Assembly (NCBI GenBank): GCA_902729315.2
Contig: LR746272.1
Location: forward strand, 2,328,035 to 2,392,034
Length of the DNA: 64,000 bases
Direction: 5' to 3'
Origin: Spirodela intermedia
Lineage: Eukaryota; Streptophyta; Magnoliopsida; Alismatales; Araceae
Shown here: positions 11,341-22,940 of the stretch, in pieces
Layout of the letters: the number at the start of each line of letters is the position of its first letter
How positions within the stretch are numbered: the first letter of the stretch is position 1
Translations under genes and position numbers: made by a program
The notes under the pieces: model-generated
Told to the model about the DNA's origin: nothing
The model's input: only the letters and a program-made list of their open reading frames with translations
Database searches by the model: none

Positions 11341-13796
11341 AAACCTTCATTTTTTCTAAGATAAAAATAACACTAGAGCAGGTTCCCCATTAGACATATT
11401 GTAGAGTGACTAGTGAACACTAGATGAAATATGGCAAACATTTCATATATAAGATAAAATTCAAAATTCAAAGAGAGAATGATGAGCCAATGAGCTACCA
11501 AGCGATAAAAGATCAATTTAGAAGCTCTAGAACACCTATTGCCAATATGATTTCCACACATTTGAGAGAAAAAATAGGTTATAGTATCAATAATTAAAAA
11601 GTCTTATTGAGCTCATCTTTAAACTCCTTGGTTTATAGTCATGGAAGCCTATCACCATTGAGAACTGGTGTGAAGCAAAAAGCATGAGCTAAACCCAGGT
11701 CACTGGGACTTAGATGCCTAAAGTGAAGAGGCCAGTGGACTAGATCAAGCAGCATAAATGCACTAATGTTGTGTGCATTCAAGGCAACCATTCTATGAGC
11801 CTCTTTTTGCAGACCAAAGCATTATTAGTGAAGGCTGGCCCTGAGTTGCACAATATTCATGGTTAGAGATGTTTGCTATGAGCTCCAATGTCATGTTCTT
11901 TATAACACCATTGTTTTTTTCATTCAAAGATGTTTGGGGCTCTACATATTCAATGTTGAAATTATTCAGGATTTTGTTCATGTTGACATGGAAAGTCAAC
12001 CATCACGACTACACAAATATTTTGTGACATCATGAAGTACATGAATAGTTACATATATGGTTATATCACTTGAAACCAGCTATCTATCTTTTTTTACTTT
12101 CTACAAAAAAATTAGGTCGGATATATATATATAATTGTGGGTGTTTTTAATATTTAGGGTAGGGGAGTCTACACAACTGTTACTAAGAGGTAAAGGAAAT
12201 AAGAAAATCAATTGCCACTAAGTAATGCATTATAAAACATAAACTGATCTTTGTTGTTTCTGAGCAACTTATTGGAATGGCTGCAAACAACCAACCCAAA
12301 ATGATGCGAGATAAAGAGCGAGAATAGATCTCCTTTAAAAAGAGCTACACATTAATCTTTAAAGGTGATTAAAATTAGAATTTTAATGGCTTCATATTTA
12401 GATAAATTTATAATTTTAAGAGAATTAAGATCATTAATTACCTATTAGATTATCTAATTCAAAGAATCAAACAAGGCTTCTCAACTAGGGTTAGGACCAT
12501 CAATCTTTCACACACAGGTGGCTATTCTATGAATCTCACAAATCCTAAGAGCAAAGATTTAAAACTAATGACCAACTTCACAAATAATTTAAAAATCAAT
12601 ACACCTTTGCAATAAAGATTTTTGATATCTTGAAGATTATTGTTGGTTCAAGTGGTTTGAGATCCACAAGCCTTATTGAGGAATTTTCAATGGGTGATGA
12701 TTCAAGAAAATGAGTGATTTGGGTTGGGTAGTTAAGGTCTACGAAGTATTTGGATAATTTAAAAATATAAGAGAGAAAAATGTGTAAATGAGGAATAGTA
12801 AAAATAAGAGAATAAAATAATGATGGGAATAAATAATAGTCAAAGAGGCGATGAAAGGAGTGGAGGAACCCCCAGTCCAAGGGGCTAATGAAATTCCTTG
12901 GATGATGATGAAATTCAAAATTTTATTTTCTTGCTGCCCTTAATTCCTATCAAGAGATTATGGAATAGTTGTGCAGTATAAAACTTGAGAACAAAAATAG
13001 ATGTTTCCTTGGATGAGAGGCCATCAGGGTATTGGAAATATCGCAAACCCCACAATTGACAATAACTACATCACCAAGTCTGCATTCAATATGTTTTAAT
13101 CATCAAAACCTACTCCACCATGGTTGACTAAGGTTAGTTCAACATTTAACACTAAATATTTAAGACATTCGACTCTTGCAGGCATGTCAAGGATAAAGAT
13201 TGGGAGAAGGTTTTAAATCAGGAAATCAATGTTATTGAAAGAGAAATACGGACGAGCTATTGGGTGCGCCAGAGATAAAGATATCAGTTCTGTAAAACAA
13301 ATTCGAAAAAAGTGAGGGTTCTAACGCGTGGATCGATGTATATAAAAGATGAAGATGAGGATCGTTGAAAAGAGCCGTCACCCTCGCACACACAATCTCC
13401 CTCTCAGATCTCATCTTTGTCTCTCTCTCTCTCTCTCTCTCTGCGTCTCTGTCTCGTTCTATATGAAGAAACAGAGACATGCACATGCAATTATGAGTGT
13501 GCGTCTCTTTGTGCGTGAGCGCGTGTCTGGGTGCGTATCCTTCCTCGACGTCCGGGCTTCCGGGAAGTGTTGAGAAATTTGTAAGAAGGTAATGAACAAA
13601 TACAGGCCATCCGCTTTGAAACCCAAGAAACTCGCGGAGGCCCATTCGATTATGATGTTCAAACGCGCACCCTTTAAAGAAGAAAGAGTAAGAATAATCA
13701 TATGGGAAGACTCCGGCGGGAATCCCCGGATTGTGTCATCGAGCCGTCCAGCCACCTTGGAGAGCGGAGTCTTCAGGCGCTCGTCTACTTAGCTCC
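11341..13796. other. No recognised gene; AT-rich intergenic DNA
   Basis: Only short ORFs on the minus strand (11373-11561, 11793-11999, 12596-12880, 13232-13645), none with a motif I recognise. The stretch should include the N-terminal end of the copia element but shows no readable gag or primer site. An (AT)n run lies near 12121-12134 and is one repeat shorter in copy B. A (CT)11 microsatellite lies at 13421-13442. GC content rises from about 13300 toward the KAPA synthase gene. Confidence 0.5.
13421..13442 (+). repeat. (CT)11 microsatellite
   Basis: Perfect CT dinucleotide run; the copy B counterpart is at about 47142-47163. It lies about 355 bp downstream of the KAPA synthase stop codon and makes the overlapping short ORFs there look repetitive. 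Confidence 0.9.
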
Positions 13797-15722
13797 TCAC
13801 AGCCTCGCCACGACTTGATCTGCGGGGCGGTTGAGTCCGGGGATGCATTCCGAGAGTGCGGCCACGAGCCTTCTCACGTCTTCCGAAGAATGCCCGGTCG
13901 TCAGGGTGACCCTCAGCCTGGAAGACGCAAAAATCATCGACTAGGGTCAGGGGTACTGGAAGACGGCGGGGGAAGGGGGGGGGGGGGGCAGTGGCAGGAA
14001 AAATGAAGAATGATGGGAGAGGAAGGGAGAGGAAATGAGAACTCACCGGCAGGCGTCGGGGGCGACAGCCGGCGGCCTGATGGCGATGATGTGGAAGCCA
14101 CGCTCCAGCATGTGCTTGCTGGCATAGATAGCGGCGTCCTCGGAGCCGACCACCAGCGAAAGGATGGGGCTGGTTGCGGGGTGCTTCGTCAACGTCGCGA
14201 ATTCCTGCACTCTGTTCCACAGCGCTTGCCTGCGCCAGACCTCCTTCTTGGCCACCGTCACAGCAGCTGCAGGGGATCAACGCGCGTAGAGAAAAATTGC
14301 GTTAAATATATGACGCAGGGCAGTGGTGACAATCACGCGGTTAAGTCTATCTGACGAAGAAGAACGGACGACTAGTGGCGGAAGGAATGGACGCTGCGAT
14401 CAGTACCGTAGGCGCCCGCGATGACGGGTAAGGGGGAAGCTGTCGTGAAAATGTAGGGACGGCCCGTCACCCGGACCAGGTCCGACCATTTTTGGCTGCA
14501 GGCCACGAATCCGCCCAGGCATCCCCCGGCCTTGCTCAGTGTCCCGACGATGACGTCGATCTGATCTTCGATGCCGTAAACCTCTCCGATACCGCCGCCA
14601 TTCCTCCCGCACACAAACGCCGTATGCGCCTGTAACGCGGCGAGGGTCAGTCCGGATCGGGAGAGGGAGACGGTAAAGAAGACGGCCCCGACGCCCAGAG
14701 AACACAAAGCGAATGACTCACTTCGTCGATGACGAATAGGAACCGGTGCTTCTTCCGGAGTTGCACGAGGTCAAGCATCGGCGCGAAGTCCCCTTCCATG
14801 CTGAACAAGCTGCGCCATGCAAAGAAAGGAGGAGGCCTCTTAGCACGGAAGCTTCACAGGAGCAGCGAGAAGAAGATGTTGCCGAACGGAGATCGGTCGC
14901 CGCTATCAACTCAGTCTGTGTTACCTGTCCGTGATGACCACCTTCCTCTCGAGAGGGCAGTTTGAGAGGAGCTCGTCTAGATGCTGCATGTCGCTATGCC
15001 TGTACACGGAAACGACGGTTTGATGATGCCGCTCCATCATCCGGAGGCCGTCGATTATGGATGCGTGGTTCAAGGCATCAGAGAACACGGCGATCTTCTC
15101 GTGCGCCGCCGGCCTCCTCGACGCAGCGTTATGAGTGGCGACGCCTCCGAGCGCCGACAGGAAGGCAGTGTTTGCTGCGAATCCGGTGGGGGTTACGACG
15201 CACGCCTCCTTCTTGTGCATCTCCGCCAGGACATTCTCCAGCCGCCGGTGGTACTCGGTCTGGCCACTGGCCATAGCTGACGATCGCGGACCCATTCCGA
15301 ACGCCAGAGCCGCCTGTTCGGTATTTGTGTACAGAATCAGAATCGGTCACCGATTACCGCGACGCGCGACGGACATTATTCTACCTCCAACGGGAGCGAG
15401 CTCGAAAGCCTACCTTCGCGGACGCCTTGCGGACGGCCGGATGGGTGCTGAGGTTGAGGTAGTCGTTGGCGGAGAAGAGGAGCATCCGGTTCCGAGCCGG
15501 TTCGCCGTCCTTCGCCGGGGCCGTGGGGTCCTCCACTTCCACCTCCAGCAAGGTCCGGTCCCAAGGGCCGGGGCCGTCAAACGTCTCGACGTCGGCCAGA
15601 GGATCCTCCTCGGCGCTGGGCTTGGCGAGGCACACCTTGGGCAAGTAGCTCAAAAAGTTGTTGTTGACCCTCGCGAATGCCCTGACCACCCACTCTTCCC
15701 ACATCGCTTCAACGGACGCCAT
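13797..15722 (-). CDS. BIOF: 8-amino-7-oxononanoate (KAPA) synthase, copy A, 6 exons
   Basis: Condenses pimeloyl-CoA (or pimeloyl-ACP) with L-alanine to form KAPA, the first committed step of biotin synthesis; PLP enzyme of the alpha-oxoamine synthase family. Exons: 15722-15414, 15313-14925, 14809-14722, 14629-14407, 14266-14047, 13917-13797. All introns are GT-AG and 92-140 bp, and the frame stays open to TGA at 13797-13799, giving 449 residues (plant BIOF is about 476). Visible landmarks: LLFSANDYLNLSTHP (substrate loop), GMGPRSSA, SDALNHAS with His186, VIDEAH (Asp261, His264), and TLSKAGG with the PLP lysine at 295. The protein ends in ARL, a tripeptide accepted as a peroxisomal PTS1, in line with peroxisomal BIOF in Arabidopsis. 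ATG 15722 is chosen because it is the first Met of the open frame, and its product resembles plant BIOF N-termini. No lesion seen. Confidence 0.9.
13975..13989 (+). repeat. Poly-G tract in last intron, length differs between copies
   Basis: A run of about 15 G lies in intron 5 of copy A, whereas copy B has about 7 (near 47696-47702). This accounts for the 7-bp change in offset between the two genes. It does not touch splice sites. Confidence 0.8.
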
Positions 15723-16199
15723 GCCTGCTCGTCGTGCTGGTTAGCGGTAGGATCGCGTAGTGGCCGCCTTCACGCCCGGGGGATTCTGGCGAGATAGGAA
15801 AGAGTAGTGGCTCGATGCAGGCGTTGAGCTCCGGATGGGTACAAACCTTTGCCCGTCGTTGCCTCTTTATGTAGGAGGATGCCCTCGAATGTCGCCGGGC
15901 CGTGGACTTTCTCGGCTCCGCGGTCCAGCATCTTCTCTGGTTGAATAGCGGCGACGTATCGCATTCCGGACGCCTATGTTGAATCCCGGCCAGTCCACTT
16001 TGGACTTGGACGCCGGTTTCGCTGCCTGAACGCCGTTCGCGAGTGTTGACCGCCGGAACATTGCGGATCCTAACCGTTGGGATGGAGACGGAGATGTAGG
16101 ACCCCCGGATGGATGCTCGCCGGGCACCACCGGTAAACCTAGCACCATTCGCGACCGGTAAAGCCGGAGAGAGAGAGAGAGAGGGTCAAAGCTTACCAC
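15723..16199 (-). other. Leader/promoter region of KAPA synthase A with upstream ORF
   Basis: GC-rich stretch upstream of the start codon. It holds a minus-strand ORF from ATG 16059-16061 to a stop at 15867 (64 residues, starting MFRRSTLANG, rich in basic and hydroxyl residues, with no match I recognise) and a second overlapping ORF (15770-15964). A CT-rich run (GA on the plus strand, 16167-16183) is typical of plant core promoters. The ORF could be a uORF, an unannotated first exon or chance in GC-rich DNA. It is kept unchanged in copy B. Confidence 0.35.
16167..16183 (+). repeat. (GA)n microsatellite upstream of KAPA synthase A
   Basis: GA run read as CT on the gene strand, about 450 bp before the start codon. 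The copy B counterpart is at about 49881-49897. Pyrimidine tracts of this kind are frequent in plant promoters and 5' UTRs. Confidence 0.8.
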
Positions 16200-16577
16200 T
16201 AGTAAAACAAATACAAAAGGGCAAAAATGAAAAAGATCTGGAAAAGGGAGAAATATTCGGGGATAAACTGGGAGCCGGGTAGATCAATCTATACCGAAGT
16301 ATTTACATGAACCGGAGGGGTTGGTTTCATTTAAGAGGAATGATGGACAGAAGAAGAGCCCCAGTGAATGAGAACCCGTGCATGCTATCCTGGGTCACTG
16401 CGTCCGTAATAAATTAACAAATTGACGGCCGTGTAGTCGGTTCAAAGGCCCGATAAAAAAAGAATCGGCAAAGGGCCCGTCAACTTTTGACGGGGACGTT
16501 TCTTTTTCGTACTATGAATGTAGTACTCCACTTTGACCGTCGTCGGCAACTGATAATTTCGGATAGTGACGTGTCTG
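16200..16577. other. Intergenic, no gene seen
   Basis: GC-to-AT transition between the KAPA synthase leader and the Athila-type LTR. No ORF or motif is supported, though part of it may be promoter DNA of the gene. Confidence 0.6.
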
Positions 16578-18313
16578 TTATGTGACTTACTCATTGTATA
16601 TTAAATCATATAAATTTAAAATTTATAAAACTAGAAAGTATTAATTTTAGAACTTTTAGAATTATATCCACAAAAATAAATAAACGGCTCCAAAGCTAGT
16701 AGAAAAATTTCAAATTGATCATAATGGTGTAACATAATGTTAAGAAAAAATTAATAATTTTTATTAAATAATATGTTTTAATATGATTTTTGAACTAAAA
16801 TATTATAAGAAAATCCTTTTAAAATTTAGATAAAGAAGAAAATTCGTGCGCTTACTTCAGGCATTAGTCACTACCGCTCGAATGCTGATTTTGGAGAAAT
16901 GGAGTTCTGCTCAATAATTATTGTGTAAGTGATTTCAAAAGTTTAGGTCAATGTGATCTAAATTTGTAAGCACCAAATGAATTGTAATGAACTAAAAAAT
17001 AGTTTTCAAACTTAAATTTAAGCAGACGATTGTTAATCTAAAGATTAAATGAGTTTCAATAAGGAAAATAAAGTAATGACATCGCAATAGTGATCGTCTA
17101 AATTTTCGATGTTCAAAAGGTTTCTTAATAATGTCAATGGTCTCAAAGGTTATCTTTAAATGCGCACAATGTGAGCACTCTCTCGATTTTCATGCAAAGT
17201 CCAAGAAGCAAAGATAAGTGGTGGTAAAGTTTCTCTCATGACTGTCACCTATAGAGTTGAGCTTGATGGAGGTGGAGCATGTATTAGGGAGCTTCATCTT
17301 TAGGTCCTCAAAGTGAGATGAGGCTCTTGATTACATTCAAAACACTCTATGGAGATTACAACAAATCTCTTAACGGATTCTTTTGCCGTTAACAATGGCT
17401 TATTTGTTGACCAACATGTAATGATTTTCCTTTAATAATTCATGATTTTGCTATCTAGAATCTTTATTTAGTTGCTAAAGATAATCATTGATTATAACTA
17501 ATGAAAATTTTGTCAATGATTGACAAAATCTATCTAGTACTTGTTATGTTAACTATTTCTTTACTGAAATATTACATAGTTAAAATAGAAGAAAACATAA
17601 ATTTTGACATCGATGAGATTCGAACCTCTACTGATCACTTGGTTACATAAGTAATGGTAAAAAACATTCACTTATACCATTGAAATAGTGAAAATATGAG
17701 AGTTTAACCTTCTCTTTATATATGGGCATTTTTGGCATTATCTTAGCCAACAAGAATAGCTGATAATTTAGTCCCACATTAATTGTTTCAAAGAGTTTTG
17801 GATGTATATAAGTTTGGGTGCTCTTATACATACAAGTTCCTTTTCCCATAAACAAAATGGCTAGAACCATCTAGGGGAAGGCTAAATCGGGTGGTCCACC
17901 CACAAGTACACACGTGTGATGAGATTATACCTTGCCCCCATACACCAATTTGACTCAAGTGATGTGGAAGGTGAGTGACACACTTTATATGGGTTCCTTG
18001 AGCCACTTGAGTCCAGCTCACGGTTTCGTTCAATTTGGGTCTACCCCCTTGAGCACAATGCCCTTTGGGTCAATTATTGACTACCAATTGGCGAGCAAGT
18101 TGCCCCATTTTTAATATGTATTTATTTATTTTATTTTTCTTTATTTAAATATGAAAACATGAATATAAAAATCACATAATTAAAGATAAATTCATAATAA
18201 TGTAAAAACTATTTTTCTCAATTTAAAGTAAATTAAGTTATTTTTCATGAGTTAATGTATAAAATATATTATTAAACTAACTATCAAACTCATGATAATA
18301 AATACTTATTACA
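16578..18313 (-). mobile_element. Diverged Athila-type LTR, copy A (1736 bp)
   Basis: Both ends align with the LTR at 728-2380 (TTATGTGACTTACTCATTG at the left against TGACGTGACCTAGTCGTTG; ACTTATTACA at the right), as do internal blocks. These include a tRNA B-box-like AGATTCGAACC at 17616-17626, a USE-like GTCCCACATTA at 17771-17781 and TATATA at 17805-17810. The terminal TG is mutated. There is no primer site on the left, but element-like sequence follows on the right, so this is probably the 3' LTR remnant of an old element. Confidence 0.65.
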
Positions 18314-20948
18314 CCTGCTAACTTGGATCATTACTAGCGACTTAGCAATGTTTTATCATTAAATCATTCCTTCAAAACATGTATTCTAATTTTTTCCTTA
18401 AAAACTCATTCTTAAATCTTAAATCACAGCCATTATAAAAGGTAAAATCATTAACTCTACAATCCTTGAATATAAGTAGCACCATTATACCCCAAAATGA
18501 ATACTCACATTTTAATGTTAGAAAGAATTGTTTAAAGTTGATGAATCATCACATGGTTCAAAATCACAAGATACAATTTGAAAAGAGTTATAGATCTTTG
18601 TGTTTTACACTCCTCGAAATGACATACTTGATCTAATTTAGCCTTGTTTATGAATTCAGCCTTCCTCTAATTCGTAGTCATCCTCCCCCTATTTGTCTTA
18701 AATAACCATCTAGTACCTAGATTCATCATCCAATCCACATTCTAACTTTTGGTCATGGGTTTGAAGATTACATCTCCTCTCTAATTGGTTTGCATGGGAT
18801 TACAAGTAGAAGATAGAATATGAGAATTAATTTTCACTTCCCCTTTTTATGACATATTTTTGTCCTCTTCTTTTCTTTTTCTTTGTTCTTCTCTTTGTCT
18901 ATGTCCACTATCTAAGAATCTACGTGTTATTACACTCTACTAGAGCAATTGTTCAACAAATGTACTGTTGATTATTGGGCTCAACCCATTGAGAATTTCA
19001 CCTCAAAACTCTTTTCTAAATTTACAGCTCTAGAAGGTCAATAGTTTATTACAAGCTTCAACTCTTTTGAATGATTAAACATCAATTTAATCATTATTTT
19101 TTCCCCAAAAGTATTATATAGTATTTCACCATGTATTATTTTTGGATGAAGGCATTGACTTAGGACAAGTTTGGAAACTTGATGCAGAAGATGATGGTAA
19201 AGACACAATTCTTGCTATCCTCTTCCTATAAGGAAGTTGACTGGATGTAAAAAAAGTTATTGGCTTAAATTGAATTCCTTGACTCATCTTCTTGTTTTTT
19301 CACTAGCAAAGAAAAGCTCTTGAATCCACATAGAATGTTTTTTGTAAAATGCCAACAAGAATTTTGAGATGGTCAAAAGTGATGAATTAGAACACATTAA
19401 CTACTGAAGAGGTGTTAATTTATAAAGAGACTTCATTGAAAAACTCTCATATTGTCTTTAGTTGCAATATATTTAAATTCTAAAGCTATTTAAATATTTA
19501 AATGACTGAAAGGTAATAATACATGAACTATAGACTTCAAATATCCTCTGAAATAAATCAATACATGCTACCACTAAATACAAAAATATATTTTTGAAGC
19601 TTATCAATTTGACTAAGTCCAATAAAGATTAGTTAACATCAAAATATAATTGATAATAAATCTCAAAATAAACTAATGAGTTAAGAATCAAAATTTATCC
19701 AAATAATCTCAAACGTATTTTGATCATCTAGTAGACACATTGATCATGATCTCCAAATAGAAAATCATAACTTCAATGTTGTAAAATATTTAAAATTATT
19801 TTCAAAGTGATATTTATTAAAATTCATAAATAGTTGACTAGTAGTTGTTTGATTCCAATTCAATAGATTAATTTGATATCCAGACTATATGAAAGTAATG
19901 ATTTCTAAACATGGGTATTTGGTGTACTAAGTTAACTTTTATACAGATTTTATCTCATTAATTCTCTCTGATTATGGAGGGCTAATCATTACTTTCCCAC
20001 ATTCACAGTTTCTATAAATATTATGAAACAATAATTTCAAGTGGTAAAATCTACTAAATTTGGGAATTAAATATTATGAGATTCACATGCATTGTTTGGG
20101 TTACTATTTGAATATTTTTTATTAATACTCTAAATTCATTCTGAGTTTATATTCATTTACATATAAACTCATACATAAATAATAGTTATTTATAAATTAA
20201 GCACATAGATGTTAAATATAAATTAATATTTTAATTTATCTCGTAGGTGTATGTCATTATCAAAATATTATATATTTAATATTCTAACATATTTATTTCA
20301 ATGAGCCAAGATAGATAATTCTAAGCCCATCTCCACACCCATTAATACATTATTAATACATGTAAATATTAATACTATTTCCAACCATGTATAATTTTAT
20401 TTATATAGAAGACATGTGGAGGTTTTCAGGACCTTAATATTTTTCATTCATATATTGAATTTGTAGTTAATTGGACATGTCAGTTCATGTACGACCTACA
20501 GATAAATTATCAAATACAACATGTATTCTCTAAAGAAAGTTATCAAACATAGTTTACTTTGATGGTACTTTAGTCTTTAACTTGGTACTTTAAATAGTGC
20601 AAGTTAAGTTGGGTTTTGATAGCGTTCAATGAACCACAAACAAGTACCTTATTTTCTTAAGGTACAACTTATGTCATTAAGATGTAAGAAGTATGTCCAA
20701 GTCTTAGATCTGGCACCAAAGTATAACACAAAGATAGTTGCAGATCACATTATAAAGTTAATTTGGATGTGTTCATTTCTACATTGACTTCATATTTTAT
20801 GTGTGAGTAACTGGTATCAAAACAAATCCTAGTATTCTTGGTCTCCACAAAGGACTAAGAAGCAAATATTCTTACTAAAAGACTCTCAAGTAGTCTCTTC
20901 TTGAGAGATCATCACAATATGATATATTAACTTGGTTTGATTGGGTGT
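18314..20948 (-). mobile_element. Non-coding body of the diverged Athila-type element, copy A
   Basis: Begins at a degraded polypurine tract beside the LTR (ACCTGCTAACTTGGATC...GACTTAGCAATG, parallel to 2381-2420). It stays AT-rich with no ORF above 60 codons and ends where the chromovirus inserted at 20949. A 55-bp block (19778-19832) bounded by GTTG repeats is absent from copy B. Assignment is by position and the tract only. Confidence 0.4.
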
Positions 20949-22940
20949 TGATGCAGGACGGGACGAGAACTCTTGTACATGAAACTCAAGACCCGTGATG
21001 GGGCAGTCGGACCGATCTGATAAGAATGTATGGATCCTAGACTCTAGGTCTGACCACCTAACCTAAGTACAGGCAGGCGTACCAATATGTACTATCAACC
21101 TAGGACAACCCGGGAAACACTCGACAATGGTAAGTGTGAGACCCTCTCGGTCTACATCTGGACAGACGGCGGAACGGTTGTCGTGAAGTAGCCTAGGGCT
21201 GTAGCTCACAAACGGTGACGAGTCTGACGCAGCGTCAGAAGTCACGATCCTATAACCCGTCCTATCCTATCTACGTTCTCTAGATGGCAGTGGAAATGAG
21301 CCGAGAAAACCCTTCGAAAGATAATTAAACTTAAGTAAGAAGGGGGTACGGAGCTAACCTTCGGGGCTGCATAGCCTGGTGGGTCGTGATGGAGCAGAGA
21401 CTCGACGTAAGTAGAGACGTCTGGTGAAGAGCGATGCTCAGCGTCGACGATTGGTCCTGGTCGAGAGCCGTAGTAGTCGTCGTCGTAAGGCGTGGTGTGG
21501 TCGGCGTGGGCGTGGGCCCACTGGTGGGCTGAAGGGCACGCTAGCGAGAGCGCACGGCAAGCTGCGTAGTGTGCCTTGGGCATGTGGGCAGTGGCGCCAG
21601 GTGGGTGTGCAGGCCGTAAGAGCCGGCGCAGGGGGCACGTGCAGCGGCGGCGCTTCGGCGGGAATGCCGAGCATCGGTGGTTGGGCGAAAGCCCAACCGT
21701 CGCCGGAAGGATCGGCCTTCTCTGGCAGCGTCAGGAAGTGGAGCAGAGGAAGGAGACGATCCCGGCCGACGATACCAAGGAGGGTTGAGCCCTCCTGGTC
21801 TAGGCGGCGCCGGAAACGGCGCGACGGCAGCAGATCGTCGGGAAACTCCAGCGAGGGCCTGTGCAGAGCTTGGACTAGATCTGGCTCATCAGCACGGCTG
21901 CAGGGTCTCTCTTGACGTCAGCGGCAGGTAGGCGTTCGTTGGCGAACAGCCAGCGACTAGGCGGAGTGGCGGATGGTGGCTCCGGCGAGTTTATGGTGGA
22001 GTTCCAAAGGAAGAGGGGGTAGTCGAACTAGGAGTCAATAGACTCCGGTGGAGTGCTCGGCGACGGCTTGTAAGGAGGCGAAGCAAGCCCCTTTCGTCAC
22101 AACGGTGTGACAGGGTTCCAACAGAGGTGGCGGCGGTTGCAGCAGCAACCGCGACTGTTTCATCCAGTGAAGGCAGCGATCTCACAGGCGGCAATGAAGA
22201 TGTCCGGTGGTGACAGTTGGTCTCAGGCGGTGGCGGGACTTCTTAGGCAGCAGCGTCACGATGAACGAAGTCCTTAAAGGGTATCGACGGCCTTCCTCTC
22301 CCTCCTTCCCTCCCTATCCTAGGTCACGATGAAGGTAACTCACAAACGATAATCTCTCACAAAATTCGGCGCTTCTTGTTGAGGGGGGGTCCTACCTCCC
22401 CTTATATAGGGCCCACAAGTGGGCTAAGTGGAGGGGGGGCCACTTGAGGCCCTCAAGCCCATAAGCCACAAAAAGGCTACAAAAGGGCTTATTGGGCCTC
22501 TAAAAGAGAGATCCAATAAGCTCCCCTAAAAGGAGAAAGAGGAGGGCCCTCATACGGTGCTTAAGTGGGCCTCAAATGAAGACCTAAATAAGCCCCAAAA
22601 GAGGCCCAAAAGGAAAGACACATAGGTCCCCCCCCTTAGAGTTTTAATTGGGCCTGAAAAGAGAGACCCAATTAAACCATAAAGAAAGGGAGACACAAAC
22701 AACAACATACACATAGAATTGGGCCCGCTAACACAAACGCGAGGCCCAACAAGTGTGAAAATACAAAGAAAGATAAGGGTGAGCTCGAGCTTGTCGTCGT
22801 CGCAGAGGTGGAATGTCATCGTCCCGAAGGGCTAGGCCGTGTAGCGAAAGCCAAGCTCCTTTGTCTTCGTGCGTCGATCGGGCTGAACTCGAACTGCCGG
22901 TGTCTCCTGAGCTGATGGAGATGGGTCCCACTCACCATCA
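20949..22940 (-). repeat. 3' LTR of chromovirus G2 (1992 bp)
   Basis: Starts TGATGCAGGACGGGA and ends CCATCA, matching the full LTR at 3156-5298. Minus-strand TATATAAG at 22401-22408 fits the promoter, about 530 bp inside U3. The 30-bp minisatellite is reduced to about one unit. On the minus strand the first ~108 bp encode the end of pol up to a TAG at 22832-22834. Confidence 0.85.

Noticed and set aside
12596-12880. 94-codon minus-strand ORF rich in Phe, Leu and Tyr
   Set aside because: AT-rich codons give hydrophobic residues by composition; no domain, no splice sites, and the flanks are decayed repeats.
15135-15797. 220-codon plus-strand ORF opposite the KAPA synthase gene (also at 48849-49511)
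   Set aside because: It is the antisense of exons 1 and 2, open because of high GC content, and has no family resemblance. The minus-strand frame has catalytic motifs and splice sites.
17581-17720. Possible tRNA gene on the minus strand (GGTTCGAATCT motif)
   Set aside because: No acceptor stem, no A box at the right distance and no anticodon arm that folds; the motif is part of an LTR repeated elsewhere.
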